A stretch of 61,173 nucleotides of DNA, taken from NCBI GenBank assembly GCA_013041925.1, contig JABDRB010000007.1, forward strand, positions 1 through 61,173. The letters are read 5' to 3'. The stretch is from Akkermansiaceae bacterium (lineage in GTDB: Bacteria > Verrucomicrobiota > Verrucomicrobiia > Verrucomicrobiales > Akkermansiaceae). Position numbers and translations under genes: made by a program. Below are positions 9,226 to 18,509 of this stretch, piece after piece; the stretch's first letter is position 1, and each line of letters starts with the position of its first letter. The notes beneath the pieces are model-generated. The model ran no database searches, was not told the DNA's origin, and saw nothing but the letters and a program-made list of their open reading frames with translations.

Positions 9226-10779
9226 GTGAGGTTTTTGGGTTATTGGTGGGTGGAGGGTCGGATATGGGCTTGCATTATGTGTCGGCTGGATTATTGCCCC
9301 CCAGAGACTTTGAGAGATTTGAAGACAGAGCCTGCTTATACGGAGGCGGATACGGGGATGCCCTTGCCTAAGACGCAGCATGCGTGTTCGGTGTGCCTAC
9401 CTACGTGGGATGCGGTGTTGGGATACGAGGAAAAACGGGACAAAGTGGTGCGACGGATGCGGGCGGGATACCCGAGGTTTTTTCTGCATCCTGCGACGGA
9501 GAGGTTATTTGCTGAGGCGACGAGGGCGTTAGCAGAGAAGGGCTCGAGGGTGGTGGTTTTTCCGACGCGAGATGCGGCGCAGCGTGCGCAGAGGTTTGTT
9601 GAGAAGCGGACAGGATCGGCGTCGAGGATTGCGAGTTACGAGGGCTTACAAGCGCTGGTGGTGAGTGATGCTGATTATGCGGTGGCGATGGAGTATTGGC
9701 GGTATACGGGAGAGATTGTCAGTAGTCGCCAGGCGGAGCGGGTGATTCACGGGAATGAGCCGAAGGCGTTTCGAGTGCGCAGTTTGCGGAGTCGGTTGGC
9801 GGCGTTGGGTCATTATGCATGGGAGGATATTTTTCTCTATGAGAATGGGATGGCGAGTATGTTTGCCATTTACCGGGTGTTGACCAAGTTGTTTCCTGGA
9901 AAGAAGTCTCTGCAGTTGGAGTTCCCCTATGTGGATGCGATGAGGGTGCAGAATTTTTTTGGCAATGGGGTTGTTTTTTTAACGGAGGCGGAAGGGGAGT
10001 CGTTTGAAGAAGCGTTGAGGCGTATAAGCAAGGGGGAGTTTTCTGCGGTGTTCTGTGAGGCGCCGAGTAATCCCCTGTTACGCACGGTGGATATTGAGGC
10101 GGTGTCCAAGGCGTGTCGGGATGGTGGGGTGCCATTGGTGGTGGATGATACGATTTGCTCGGTGGCGAATATCCAAGTTGACAAGTATGCTGACGTGGTG
10201 ACCTCCAGTTTGACCAAGTGGGTGTCGGGCAAGGGGGATGTGATGGCGGGGCAGGTGACGCTTTGTCCGGAGTCTCCGATGTATTCTGATCTGGTGGAAT
10301 TTTTTCAGGAGGATTGTCCTGATGGGTCACGGTTATTTGCATCTGATGCACGTGTATTGGCCCGTAATATCAGTAGTTTTAATCGGAGGATGCGTGAATC
10401 CAATGCAAGTGGGGAGATGGTGGCTGACTATTTGTTGGCGCATCCAGCGGTGGAAAAGGTTTGGTATCCTAAGTTTACCACGCCTGAGTTTTATGAGGGG
10501 ATTAAGCGTAAGGGGGGTGGCTACGGGGGCTTGATGTCTTTTGTGCTAAAAAACCGGAAAAAGTCAGCGAAGTTTTTTGATGCTTTGAGGGTTTCCAAGG
10601 GGCCGAGTTTAGGGACCGATTTTAGTATTGCTTGTCCTTATACCCTGCTGGCTCATTACGATGAACTTGAGTGGGCCGAGGGCTGTGGCGTGGATCGGAA
10701 TATGCTCCGACTTTCGGTAGGATCTGAAAAATCGGAGGATCTGATCGCGCGCCTTGAGGAAGCTCTTGCCTTGGTCTAG
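9226..10779 (+). CDS. Cystathionine gamma-synthase-like PLP enzyme of the fungal Str2 type
   Basis: This is a Cys/Met-metabolism fold-type I PLP enzyme of 517 residues. Its N-terminal block (HACSVCLPTWDAVLGYEE ... GYPRFF, about residues 52-85) and its active-site block SSLTKWVSGKGDVMAG resemble fungal cystathionine gamma-synthases (Str2/Met-7). The usual bacterial MetB has YSxTKYxNGHSDV instead. The Schiff-base lysine should be K331 and the cofactor aspartate lies in VVDDTICS. It would join O-acylhomoserine with cysteine in transsulfuration. The GTG at 9226 was chosen because AGGAGG lies 6-7 bp before it. A later start at ATG 9358 is possible but would discard residues that look coding (PPETLRDLKTEPAYTEADTG). 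It stands alone on the plus strand, divergent from the envelope operon, so substrate preference (synthase, lyase or sulfhydrylase) remains open. Confidence 0.8.
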   Translation: MRFLGYWWVEGRIWACIMCRLDYCPPETLRDLKTEPAYTEADTGMPLPKTQHACSVCLPTWDAVLGYEEKRDKVVRRMRAGYPRFFLHPATERLFAEATRALAEKGSRVVVFPTRDAAQRAQRFVEKRTGSASRIASYEGLQALVVSDADYAVAMEYWRYTGEIVSSRQAERVIHGNEPKAFRVRSLRSRLAALGHYAWEDIFLYENGMASMFAIYRVLTKLFPGKKSLQLEFPYVDAMRVQNFFGNGVVFLTEAEGESFEEALRRISKGEFSAVFCEAPSNPLLRTVDIEAVSKACRDGGVPLVVDDTICSVANIQVDKYADVVTSSLTKWVSGKGDVMAGQVTLCPESPMYSDLVEFFQEDCPDGSRLFASDARVLARNISSFNRRMRESNASGEMVADYLLAHPAVEKVWYPKFTTPEFYEGIKRKGGGYGGLMSFVLKNRKKSAKFFDALRVSKGPSLGTDFSIACPYTLLAHYDELEWAEGCGVDRNMLRLSVGSEKSEDLIARLEEALALV

Positions 10780-11137
10780 CCTGTCTCGCCTTCCAGTGGG
10801 TGATTGATGCGGGGTCGTGGGGGCGAATTTGATCAGCGAATATTTTTTTACCATGTTGGAACGCTTCTTGCTTTTGTCATACTTGCTGATGTCTACTTGC
10901 CAGTCGCGACGAACTTAACGCGACGCGGTCATGGAAGGTTGGTTAAGCATTCGTCGTTTTATGAATGTGTAAATCATCCCCCCTAGTTAGTCGTGCAATC
11001 GCGGAATAAAAAGGGTTGCGTGCATTTCATTAAGCCCTTATACGAGCATCAACCCAAAAAATCTCCCCCAACCCTATCAATCGGGCCTGAGCAAAGACCT
11101 AAAAAGGCCTGATTTTTTAAATTGATAAGACAGCAAG
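10780..11137. other. Intergenic region, no gene seen
   Basis: About 360 bp separate the PLP enzyme gene from the small gene at 11138. I find no convincing coding stretch. It holds an inverted repeat GTCGCG (10903-10908) / CGCGAC (10919-10924) without a T-run. A weak promoter-like pair (TTGCGT, 17 nt, TATACG) lies near 11015-11045 and could serve the downstream genes. The word GGCCTGA occurs twice just before the small gene. The roles of these elements are unknown. Confidence 0.5.
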
Positions 11138-11365
11138 ATGGCCAGAACTCAAACAAGATTAGCTCTACGCGTAAATGAAGAGAACCCGAATCATCATTTA
11201 TGGAATAACCGTGGAGTATGGTGGTGTCACCTGACCGTGCATAAAAATGACGCGACGTCTGAGCGGTTGAGATTTTCTTTGAAGACGCGTGATCTCGACA
11301 GTGCGAGGGATCGTCGTGATCGTATCTTGCGTGACATTGCTAAGCACTATGAGATTGCAGCCTGA
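11138..11365 (+). CDS. Small arm-type DNA-binding-domain-like protein
   Basis: This encodes 75 residues. The core (LWNNRGVWWCHLTVH ... RLRFSLKTRDLDSARDRRDRIL) has a three-strand beta sheet followed by a helix with an arginine-rich face. That is the pattern of the N-terminal arm/AP2-like domain of tyrosine integrases, where the consensus runs as a short aromatic strand, a KxL-G-T-x-D-xx-xA-xx-R turn and a helix. No catalytic integrase domain follows; the helicase gene begins 29 bp after its stop on the same strand. A stand-alone DNA- or RNA-binding role is plausible but unproven. The start ATG 11138 gives a compact protein, and only a weak purine-rich stretch (GACAGCAAG) precedes it. Confidence 0.6.
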   Translation: MARTQTRLALRVNEENPNHHLWNNRGVWWCHLTVHKNDATSERLRFSLKTRDLDSARDRRDRILRDIAKHYEIAA

Positions 11366-11394
11366 ATGCGATTGCCTAGCTAGGTTTTTTTGCC

Positions 11395-13425
11395 ATGGCG
11401 CGTGAATATCGGATAAAAACAAGCAAGCGGTCGGGGGACTCGGGGATCGACTACGCGGCGGAGTTAAACGAGCAGCAATATGCGGCGGTCAGTGCACGGC
11501 CTGGGCCTGCGCTGGTTATTGCGGGTGCGGGGTCTGGCAAGACGCGGACGTTGACGCATCGGGTGGCTTATTTATTGGATCAGGGGGTTGAGGCGGGGAA
11601 TATTCTCTTGTTGACCTTTACCAACAAGGCGGCGCGCGAGATGTTGGATCGCGTGGAGGAGCTTGTGCCTCAAGATATCAGTGCGCTTTGGAGTGGGACG
11701 TTTCACTCGATCGGTAACCGGATTTTGCGTCGTCATGCGGATGAGCTTGGGTTTACCCGATCGTTTTCGATTTTAGACCGTGACGACCAGAAATCGTTGA
11801 TGACGGAGGTGGTGAAGGGGTTGAATATTGATACGAGGGGGAAGCGTTTCCCTAAGGCTGATTTGTTGGCCTCGATTTTTAGTTTAGCGGAAAACACTTA
11901 TGAAGAGCTTGATGACCTTATTGAGTCGAGGTATCCGCATCTTGAGGAGTGGCTTGAAGACATCAAAATGGTGAGAAAAGGTTACCGAAAGAAAAAAAAG
12001 GCGACCAACTCGATGGATTTTGATGATTTATTGATACTCACCTTGAAGTTGCTTCAGCGAGACGAGGGGTTACGAGCACTCTATCAGAAGAAGTTTCGTC
12101 ATGTGCTGGTGGACGAGTATCAGGATACCAACCGAGTGCAGTGTGATTTGATTGATTTGCTGGTGGGGGAAAAACAATATCTGATGGTGGTGGGTGATGA
12201 TGCACAATCGATTTATTCTTGGCGTGGTGCTGATATGGAAAACATTCTCAATTTTCATGACAAGTATCCAGCCGCGCAGGTCTTTAAGATTGAGACGAAC
12301 TATCGGTCGGTGCCGGAGGTGCTGGAGTTATCGAATGCAGCGATACGGCCGAACCAGAGTCAGTATGAAAAAGAGCTTCGGCCAGCGCGTGAAGGAGGGG
12401 CGATGACGCCGGCGTTGGTGGCGCTTGATGATCCATCGATGCAAGCGGAGTTTCTTGCGGAAAGAATTGATGAGTTGATGGGGGAGGGTGTGGAACCGCA
12501 CGAGATCGCGGTGCTGTATCGGGCGCATTACCAGAGTATGGAGATTCAGATGGAGCTGACGCGTCGGAACCTGCCGTTTCAGATTACCAGTGGGTTGAGG
12601 TTTTTTGAGCAGTCACATATCAAGGACATCTCGGCAATGATTCGTTTTGTGGTGAATGGCAGGGATGAAGTGAGTTTTAAGCGCATGGTGTTGTTGTTGC
12701 CAGGGGTTGGCGGCAAGACGGCGGATAACTTGTGGTTGGCGTGGGCGGGATCAGCGGCGGGTCGCAGTGTGGATGTGCCAGAATCGTTTTCGGACACGCT
12801 ATTGACGTTCCGTGTGCCAGCGAAGGCGAAAGACACGTGGGAGCAGCTTTGTCATACGTTGGATGAGCTTGCGCCTGGGGGTGTGTTTGCGCGTCCATCG
12901 GAGATGATTTTTAGTATTCTCGAGGGTATTTATGACGACTACATGCGTGGCAGTTTTGATAACTATGAGAACCGAAAGCAGGATATCGAGCAGTTGATGG
13001 GATATGGGGAGAGCTACGAGGACATTTTGGAGTTTCTTGCCCAGCTTTCGTTGATGTCATCGGTGGATGGTGAGCCTGCGGGAAAGGCGGGGGCCAAACG
13101 CAAAGAGGAGAAGAAGGAGGACAGCATCATGCTATCGTCCATTCACCAAGCGAAGGGCTTGGAGTGGAATGTTGTTTTTGTTGTCAGCCTTGCCGATGGG
13201 ATGTTTCCGAATGGTCGGGTGCTTGAATCGGGTGATTTAAGGATGCTGGAAGAAGAGCGACGACTTTTCTACGTGGCGGTTACTCGAGCTAAGGATCAGC
13301 TTTATTTGACCTACCCGATGACGAACCCCAAGAGTTATACGGGGGATTACATGACGCGGCCCTCGCGTTTTCTTGATGCTATTCCGACTGAGTTGACGGA
13401 GGAGTGGGAAGTGACGGGTTGGTGA
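11395..13425 (+). CDS. pcrA: UvrD/PcrA-family superfamily 1 DNA helicase
   Basis: This is a 676-residue SF1A helicase with the family motifs in order. Motif Q is LNEQQYAAV (about residue 24), Walker A is AGAGSGKT (residues 43-50) and motif Ia is LTFTNKAAREM. Motif II is DEYQDTN (about 240), motif III is GDDAQSIYSWRGAD and motif IV is ETNYRSV. The C-terminal motifs are SIHQAKGLEWNVVFV and EEERRLFYVAVTRAKDQLYL. It should translocate 3' to 5' on single-stranded DNA in repair and in removal of RecA or blocked RNA polymerase. It is slightly short for PcrA and lacks the long C-terminal tail, so a Rep-like relative is possible. The start ATG 11395 leaves about 20 residues before motif Q. It follows the 75-residue gene by 29 bp and may share its transcript. 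Confidence 0.92.
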   Translation: MAREYRIKTSKRSGDSGIDYAAELNEQQYAAVSARPGPALVIAGAGSGKTRTLTHRVAYLLDQGVEAGNILLLTFTNKAAREMLDRVEELVPQDISALWSGTFHSIGNRILRRHADELGFTRSFSILDRDDQKSLMTEVVKGLNIDTRGKRFPKADLLASIFSLAENTYEELDDLIESRYPHLEEWLEDIKMVRKGYRKKKKATNSMDFDDLLILTLKLLQRDEGLRALYQKKFRHVLVDEYQDTNRVQCDLIDLLVGEKQYLMVVGDDAQSIYSWRGADMENILNFHDKYPAAQVFKIETNYRSVPEVLELSNAAIRPNQSQYEKELRPAREGGAMTPALVALDDPSMQAEFLAERIDELMGEGVEPHEIAVLYRAHYQSMEIQMELTRRNLPFQITSGLRFFEQSHIKDISAMIRFVVNGRDEVSFKRMVLLLPGVGGKTADNLWLAWAGSAAGRSVDVPESFSDTLLTFRVPAKAKDTWEQLCHTLDELAPGGVFARPSEMIFSILEGIYDDYMRGSFDNYENRKQDIEQLMGYGESYEDILEFLAQLSLMSSVDGEPAGKAGAKRKEEKKEDSIMLSSIHQAKGLEWNVVFVVSLADGMFPNGRVLESGDLRMLEEERRLFYVAVTRAKDQLYLTYPMTNPKSYTGDYMTRPSRFLDAIPTELTEEWEVTGW

Positions 13426-13459
13426 TGAGTGAGGACAAGGGGCAGGATGTTTGCCTCAC

Positions 13460-14092
13460 TCATTCGTGGGCGTGCTCGCAGGTGCAGGCGTATTCCTTAT
13501 GCGTGCATGACGGGCAGTCGCTTAAATTGAGGGTGAACTTGGCACGGACGGGTGTGGCATCCGGGGTGTTTTTGAAGGTGACGATGGTGGGGAAGTTGTT
13601 TCCGGTGGGGAGGGTATTGTCGGAAATCATGGACATGCCGTAGGCTTCCTTGGTCAAGGTGAGGGTGGTGGGGTTACTGCGGTCACCGCAGACGATGCTG
13701 ACAGAGGGGTTGGCGACCGCGATGGGTTGGTGGTCATCGTCGAGGAAGGTGATACGCACCTTACGGTCATCGGTCACAAAAAACTCGGCGTGGGGTTCTA
13801 TGGCGGTGATGATTTTTCCACCATTGGGGCCGGCGACTTTTTCGGCGTGGTCGTGTCCATGATCGTGTCCATGATCGTTGTTGCTGTGGTTGTTATGGGC
13901 GCCTGGTCCGTGGTCGGGTTTTCCGTCGCCATCATGATCGTGGGGGACGGGCTTGCCGTGGGCGCCTGGTCCGTGGTCGGGTATGCCATCGCCATCGTGA
14001 TCGTGGGGGACGGTCGTTTTTTTCTCATTGCATCCCATGATGATGAGGGTGACCAAGGAGGCTGCGAGGGTGAGAGTGGTGGATGCTTTCAT
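13460..14092 (-). CDS. His-rich metal-binding lipoprotein of the RND efflux operon
   Basis: The protein has 210 residues with a lipoprotein signal ending in the lipobox LIIMGC (Cys at about 21). Two near-perfect tandem copies of PHDHDGDGxPDHGPGAH follow; they look like a metal-loop or thrombospondin-3 type Asp repeat combined with His pairs. A third His-rich stretch (NDHGHDHGHDHAE) comes next. The C-terminal half is a beta-rich domain, and the protein ends in a Cys/His tail (CPSCTHKEYACTCEHAHE). It is the last gene of the efflux operon, 59 bp after the RND pump. A periplasmic metal buffer or chaperone for the pump is the natural inference. Which metal (Cu, Ag, Zn, Co or Ni) cannot be decided from sequence. 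The leader is CACCCCATCACC with no Shine-Dalgarno sequence. Confidence 0.82.
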   Translation of the reverse strand: MKASTTLTLAASLVTLIIMGCNEKKTTVPHDHDGDGIPDHGPGAHGKPVPHDHDGDGKPDHGPGAHNNHSNNDHGHDHGHDHAEKVAGPNGGKIITAIEPHAEFFVTDDRKVRITFLDDDHQPIAVANPSVSIVCGDRSNPTTLTLTKEAYGMSMISDNTLPTGNNFPTIVTFKNTPDATPVRAKFTLNLSDCPSCTHKEYACTCEHAHE

Positions 14093-14151
14093 GGTGATGG
14101 GGTGGGTTGGATTGATGAGACTATAGGGACGGGTGACGAGAGATTCAATGA

Positions 14152-17100
14152 TTACTGTGAAGCGGCGGTGTGTTTTTTTACGGCTTTGATGGCAGCCTTA
14201 CGTCCGAAGAGCCAGAAGACGGCGGGGGTGACGCCGAGGCCGAGGAGGGTGGATGTGACGAGACCTCCCGTGATGACGAGAGCGACAGGATTGAGGATTT
14301 CCTTACCGGGCGCCTCGGCAGGGTGGGAATCGGGGAGGAAAGGGAGGAATCCGAGGTTGGCGACGAGGGGAAGCAGGGCGATGCCGGCGGAGAGGGCGGT
14401 CATGAGGACGGGGGCGAGGCGTTCTAGGGTGCCTCGCTCGATCATTTCTCGTGTGAATCCCTCGCCTTCGTGGCGCATGAGGTGGAGGTAGTGAGAGATC
14501 ATCATGATGCTGTTGCGTGCTGCGATCCCAGCGACGGCGATAAAGCCGACGAGTGTGGCGATGCTGATATTGTGCAAGGTGAGGTAGGTGAGTAAAATGC
14601 CACCTACCAAGGCGGTGGGGATATCTGCGAGCACCTGGAGGGTGAAGGTGAACGAGCCGAAGTAGCTGTAAAGGAGGAAGGTGATGACGAGCAAGACGAT
14701 GATGGACATGATGGCGATTCTTTTTGACGCGTCTTGTTGGGCGACGTATTCGCCTTCAATTTTGATGTCGTAATGATTGGGGTTGGCGACTTGGGTTATG
14801 ATTTTTTGGTCGAGCTCTTCGACCAGTGACACGAGATCGTTGGTGGTGGGGTTGATGCTGACGACGAAGCGGCGTTGGGTGTTTTCCCGCATGATGTTGT
14901 TGGGGCCCTTGGCGTGACGGATATCGGCAAGGTTTTTCAAGGGGACACGTTGACCGCTTGACGTATCGATATACATGTTGGCGAGGCGTTCGGGGGATTC
15001 ACGCCATTCGAGAGGGAGTCGCATGACGACATCGAAGACCCGTTGGTTCTCGTGAATTTCAGTGACGACTTCACCTCCGAGGAGTGTGGCGAGGCGGGCG
15101 TTGAGTTCTCCTGGGGTGATGCCGTAGGCTTGGGCGCGTTCGCGGTCGACCTCGATACGGAGTTGTGGGATAGGTGCCTGCTGTTCAACGCGGGCCTCCT
15201 CGAGGCCAGGGATGGTGCGCGCGATGCTTTGGATTTGCATGCCGAGGCGGCGTAGTTCATCGAGGTCGTCCCCTTTAATTTTGACGGCGATTTTGGCGGA
15301 TACGCCGCTGAGCATGTGGCCGATACGATCGGCAAGTGGGCTGCTGATGGCGGAAAAGGTTCCGGGCATGTTGTTTGCGCTCATGGCGCTGCGGATGTCA
15401 TCGACTATTTCGGTGCGGAGTCTGGTTGTGGCAGGATCGAAGTCGACCTCGAACTCGACGGTGGAGACGGGGACGACGTGATCGCCCTTCTCGGCGCGGC
15501 CTGCGCGGTAACCGACGGATTGAACGCCCTTGATATTCATGAGCCTTTTACTGGCGGTATCGGCAAGCTGGGTGGTTTGTTTTAATGATGTTCCGGGTGC
15601 TGTGGTGGTGGCAATGACGACGGTTGGTTCTCGGAAGGCGGGGAGGAAATTATTTCCCATGGTGGGGTAGAGAAGGGCCGTTCCGACTACGAGCATGGCG
15701 GCGATGGCGAGAATGGCTAACGGGTGGGAAAGGGCGAGGCGGAGTAAGGTGTTTTTAAGCACCCATTTCATGCCTTGCACGAACATGCTGTCTTTGTGTT
15801 TTTTGTTTTCCTTTGGGTGGAGTAAAAAGGAAGCGAGGACGGGGATGACGGTAAGGGAGACCAAGAAGGAGGCGGCCATGCTGACGATGGTGGCGATGGC
15901 GATAGGCGTGAATAGACGGCCTTCCACCCCGCTGAGGGCGAGGAGTGGGACGAAGACGAGGATAATCAGGATGGTGGCGTAGAGGATGGAGCTGCGAACC
16001 TCGGATGATGCTATGGCAATGACCTCGAGGCGAGGGAGCGGGCTGGGTCTTGCTGCATTCTCCTTGAGGCGGCGGAAGACATTTTCCACATCGACGATGG
16101 CGTCATCGACGACCATGCCGATGGCAACGGCGAGGCCGCCGAGAGTCATGGAATTGACGCTGAGGTGAAAGATATCAAAAACGAGGATGGCGATGCCGAG
16201 AGAAAGGGGGATGGAGGTGAGGGTGATGAAAGTGACTCTGAAATTCATCAGGAAAAGGAAGAGGATGATACAGACCATGATGCCGCCGAGCCAGAGTGCA
16301 TCGATGAGATTGTGGAACGAGAGGTTGATGAACTCGGACTGTTTGTAAATGGGGGTGAGGGTCACGCCATCGGGTAAACTTTTTTGAATGTCGGCGAGTG
16401 TGTTGTCGACGTCACGAGTGAGTTTGAGGGTATCAAAGCCGGGTGATTTGGTGATGCTGATGACCACGCCGCGGTGGCCGTTTGCCGAGGCATCGCCGCG
16501 CATGGGTTGGGTGTCCCAGACGATGTCAGCCACATCCTTGATGCGGATAGAGCGATCATAGACACGGCGCACCTCGGTGTTGCCGATGGCATCGAGGTCG
16601 GTTGTCATGGCGAGGTTGCGCACCATGATTTCCTGGGCGCTTTCTGTGAGGAAACCACCGGTGGTATTGCTGACGACCTGGGAGGATGCCTGCTTTAACT
16701 CATCAAAGGTGACTCCGTGGGAGAGCATGCGTTTGGGGTCGGGCTGGATTTGAAGCTGTTTGATGCCACCTCCCATGGAGAGGACCTCGGCGATGCCCCC
16801 GAGTGCTTGGATTCGCCGTGAGATCGTCCAGTCGGCCAGTGTGCGTAGGTCTCGTGGTTCTATTTTTCCTGATGGATCGGTGACGCCAAGGAGCATGATG
16901 TTTCCCATCAATGATGCGGCGGGAGTCATGTAGGGGATGACATCTTTGGGGAGGTTGTCGGTGATGCCAAGAAGTCGTTCTTGGACGAGCTGACGGGCTT
17001 GGTAGATGTCCGTTCCCCAATCGAACTCGACGAAGATGAGTGAGAGGCCAACATCATTGGTGGCGCGGAGGCGGGTGACCCCGGTGACACCCATGAGGCT

Positions 17101-17313
17101 ATTTTCCAAGGGGACGGTGACGAGGGTTTCCACCTCCTCGGGTGCGAGGCCTGGGGCCTCGGTGAGGATGGTGACGGTGGGTTTGGTGAGGTCTGGAAGG
17201 ACCTCGATGGGGAGCTGGGTAGCGCGGTAGTAACCCGTCATCAACAAGACGGCGGCAATGGTTAAGATGAGTAACCTGTTCGTGAGTGAGAACCTGATCA
17301 GTTTATTTAACAT
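14152..17313 (-). CDS. Heavy-metal efflux RND pump (CusA/CzcA family)
   Basis: At 1053 residues this is full length for an inner-membrane RND transporter of the heavy-metal efflux class. It begins MLNKLIRFSLTNRLL, followed by TM1 and the porter start (LPIEVLPDLTKPTVTI). The GGLAVAIGMVVDDAIVDVENVFRR segment in TM4 carries the paired acidic residues of the proton relay. A second half starts after about residue 520 (LAILAIAAMLVVGTALLYP), and a terminal set of membrane helices follows. It would export metal ions using proton influx through the adaptor and outer-membrane channel encoded just upstream. Its start is 18 bp after the adaptor gene. The VVDDAIVDVEN version of the motif is shared by CusA- and CzcA-like proteins, so metal specificity is undecided; the His-rich partners argue for transition metals. 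Confidence 0.9.
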   Translation of the reverse strand: MLNKLIRFSLTNRLLILTIAAVLLMTGYYRATQLPIEVLPDLTKPTVTILTEAPGLAPEEVETLVTVPLENSLMGVTGVTRLRATNDVGLSLIFVEFDWGTDIYQARQLVQERLLGITDNLPKDVIPYMTPAASLMGNIMLLGVTDPSGKIEPRDLRTLADWTISRRIQALGGIAEVLSMGGGIKQLQIQPDPKRMLSHGVTFDELKQASSQVVSNTTGGFLTESAQEIMVRNLAMTTDLDAIGNTEVRRVYDRSIRIKDVADIVWDTQPMRGDASANGHRGVVISITKSPGFDTLKLTRDVDNTLADIQKSLPDGVTLTPIYKQSEFINLSFHNLIDALWLGGIMVCIILFLFLMNFRVTFITLTSIPLSLGIAILVFDIFHLSVNSMTLGGLAVAIGMVVDDAIVDVENVFRRLKENAARPSPLPRLEVIAIASSEVRSSILYATILIILVFVPLLALSGVEGRLFTPIAIATIVSMAASFLVSLTVIPVLASFLLHPKENKKHKDSMFVQGMKWVLKNTLLRLALSHPLAILAIAAMLVVGTALLYPTMGNNFLPAFREPTVVIATTTAPGTSLKQTTQLADTASKRLMNIKGVQSVGYRAGRAEKGDHVVPVSTVEFEVDFDPATTRLRTEIVDDIRSAMSANNMPGTFSAISSPLADRIGHMLSGVSAKIAVKIKGDDLDELRRLGMQIQSIARTIPGLEEARVEQQAPIPQLRIEVDRERAQAYGITPGELNARLATLLGGEVVTEIHENQRVFDVVMRLPLEWRESPERLANMYIDTSSGQRVPLKNLADIRHAKGPNNIMRENTQRRFVVSINPTTNDLVSLVEELDQKIITQVANPNHYDIKIEGEYVAQQDASKRIAIMSIIVLLVITFLLYSYFGSFTFTLQVLADIPTALVGGILLTYLTLHNISIATLVGFIAVAGIAARNSIMMISHYLHLMRHEGEGFTREMIERGTLERLAPVLMTALSAGIALLPLVANLGFLPFLPDSHPAEAPGKEILNPVALVITGGLVTSTLLGLGVTPAVFWLFGRKAAIKAVKKHTAASQ

Positions 17314-17331
17314 GATTTTATGTTAGGTGGG

Positions 17332-18465
17332 TTATGCGGGGTTCTTGGTCCGAGAATTTTTGATGCCGCTGAAGATGAGTAAAAGCAGGAGAATGCCAGT
17401 GGAGAGGGCAAAAAAGAGGGTGGTTGGGTTGATGGAGTTGTTCTGATGGCCTTCTTTTTCAAGCTCTCTAGCGGATAACTCGGCGTCGGACATTTTGGAG
17501 CCATCCTCATTGTGTTCGTGTCCGTGGGCGGCATCAAGAGCCTCTTTGAGTGAGATGCCGCTATCGCTGCTGAAGCTGAGTGCGTAGGACCCGTGGGTGA
17601 CGACCTCGTCCCCCTCGAAGATACCTGCGACGATCTCGACGTAGCGGTCGTTTTTCTCACCCGTCTGCACAGGGAGGCGGGTGAAGGCATTTTTGATATC
17701 GATGTGTTTGACATAAACGACGCGGTTGGCAGCGTCTCCCTGCAGGGCTTCACGGGGGACGGCCATGACGTTTTGCCGGCTTGATGTTACAATAGAAAAT
17801 TCGGCACGCGTGCCGGGACGGAGTCGGAGCTGGGCATTGGAAACCTTAAAGATGGCGCCGATGGTGCCGCCTTCCTTGCTGGCTTTGGGGTCGAAGCGTA
17901 GCAGTGTGCCGTCGATGATTTCGCCGCCGAGAGCGGGGATGCGGATGTGGGCTTTGGTGCCGGGTTTGATCTGGCTGATGGCATCTTCGGGGACTTGGGC
18001 GGTGGCCCAGACATCTCGGAGGTCCATGATGTCCAAGAGTTCCTTGTCGGGTTCGACGGGTTCGCCGAGGCGGATGTGGCTGGCGACAACGAGACCATCG
18101 CGCGGGGCTTTGAGTTCGATGACAGGTGGTGGGCTGCCGGGCTGGCGGCTTTCTACTTTGACGAGAACCTCACCTTTTTTTACGGTATCACCTTCGAAGG
18201 CATTGACGGCGATGATGCGGCCTGAAATGCGGCTACTGAGCACGGAGTGGTTGCGGGGGATTTCGCGGATGTGGCCGATGGCAAAGATCGTGTTTTCAAA
18301 GTCCTTGGGTTCGACCACGGCGTATTCGATCCCGATGTTTTTGATGCCTTCGGGTTTGAGGGAGATGAAGCTGGTGGGGTCGGGGGCGACCTCCTCGGCG
18401 CTGCCAGAATGGGTCAGGCAGCAAAAAAAGAGTGCCGCGACGAAGGTGGAGTGCGATTTTTTCAT
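17332..18465 (-). CDS. RND efflux periplasmic adaptor with His-rich, membrane-anchored C-terminus
   Basis: The protein has 377 residues and a signal peptide (about 1-23). The fold of the adaptor family is clear: a barrel-sandwich hybrid (SGRIIAVNAFEGDTVKKGEVLVKV ... KAPRDGLVVASHIRLGEPV), a beta-barrel (DVWATAQVPEDAISQIKPG) and a membrane-proximal domain (AVPREALQGDAANRVVYV ... VEIVAGIFEGDEVVTHGSY). Unusually, it continues with a short His/Glu region (AAHGHEHNEDGSKM) and a C-terminal membrane helix (PTTLFFALSTGILLLLLIFSGI) followed by basic residues. Most adaptors are anchored only at the N-terminus. It sits between the outer-membrane channel gene (44 bp upstream) and the pump (18 bp downstream). 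Confidence 0.88.
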   Translation of the reverse strand: MKKSHSTFVAALFFCCLTHSGSAEEVAPDPTSFISLKPEGIKNIGIEYAVVEPKDFENTIFAIGHIREIPRNHSVLSSRISGRIIAVNAFEGDTVKKGEVLVKVESRQPGSPPPVIELKAPRDGLVVASHIRLGEPVEPDKELLDIMDLRDVWATAQVPEDAISQIKPGTKAHIRIPALGGEIIDGTLLRFDPKASKEGGTIGAIFKVSNAQLRLRPGTRAEFSIVTSSRQNVMAVPREALQGDAANRVVYVKHIDIKNAFTRLPVQTGEKNDRYVEIVAGIFEGDEVVTHGSYALSFSSDSGISLKEALDAAHGHEHNEDGSKMSDAELSARELEKEGHQNNSINPTTLFFALSTGILLLLLIFSGIKNSRTKNPA

Positions 18466-18509
18466 AGGGACGTAGAGATGGGATGCGGGAGTGAAGTGAG
18501 TGGGGGGGA

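Noticed and set aside
10903-10924. GTCGCG/CGCGAC inverted repeat
   Set aside because: Six base pairs with no T-run and no link to a promoter; it may be chance.
13727-14491. Long plus-strand open frame (254 codons) over the lipoprotein and RND genes
   Set aside because: It is the antisense shadow of two well-supported minus-strand genes and has repetitive, non-family composition.
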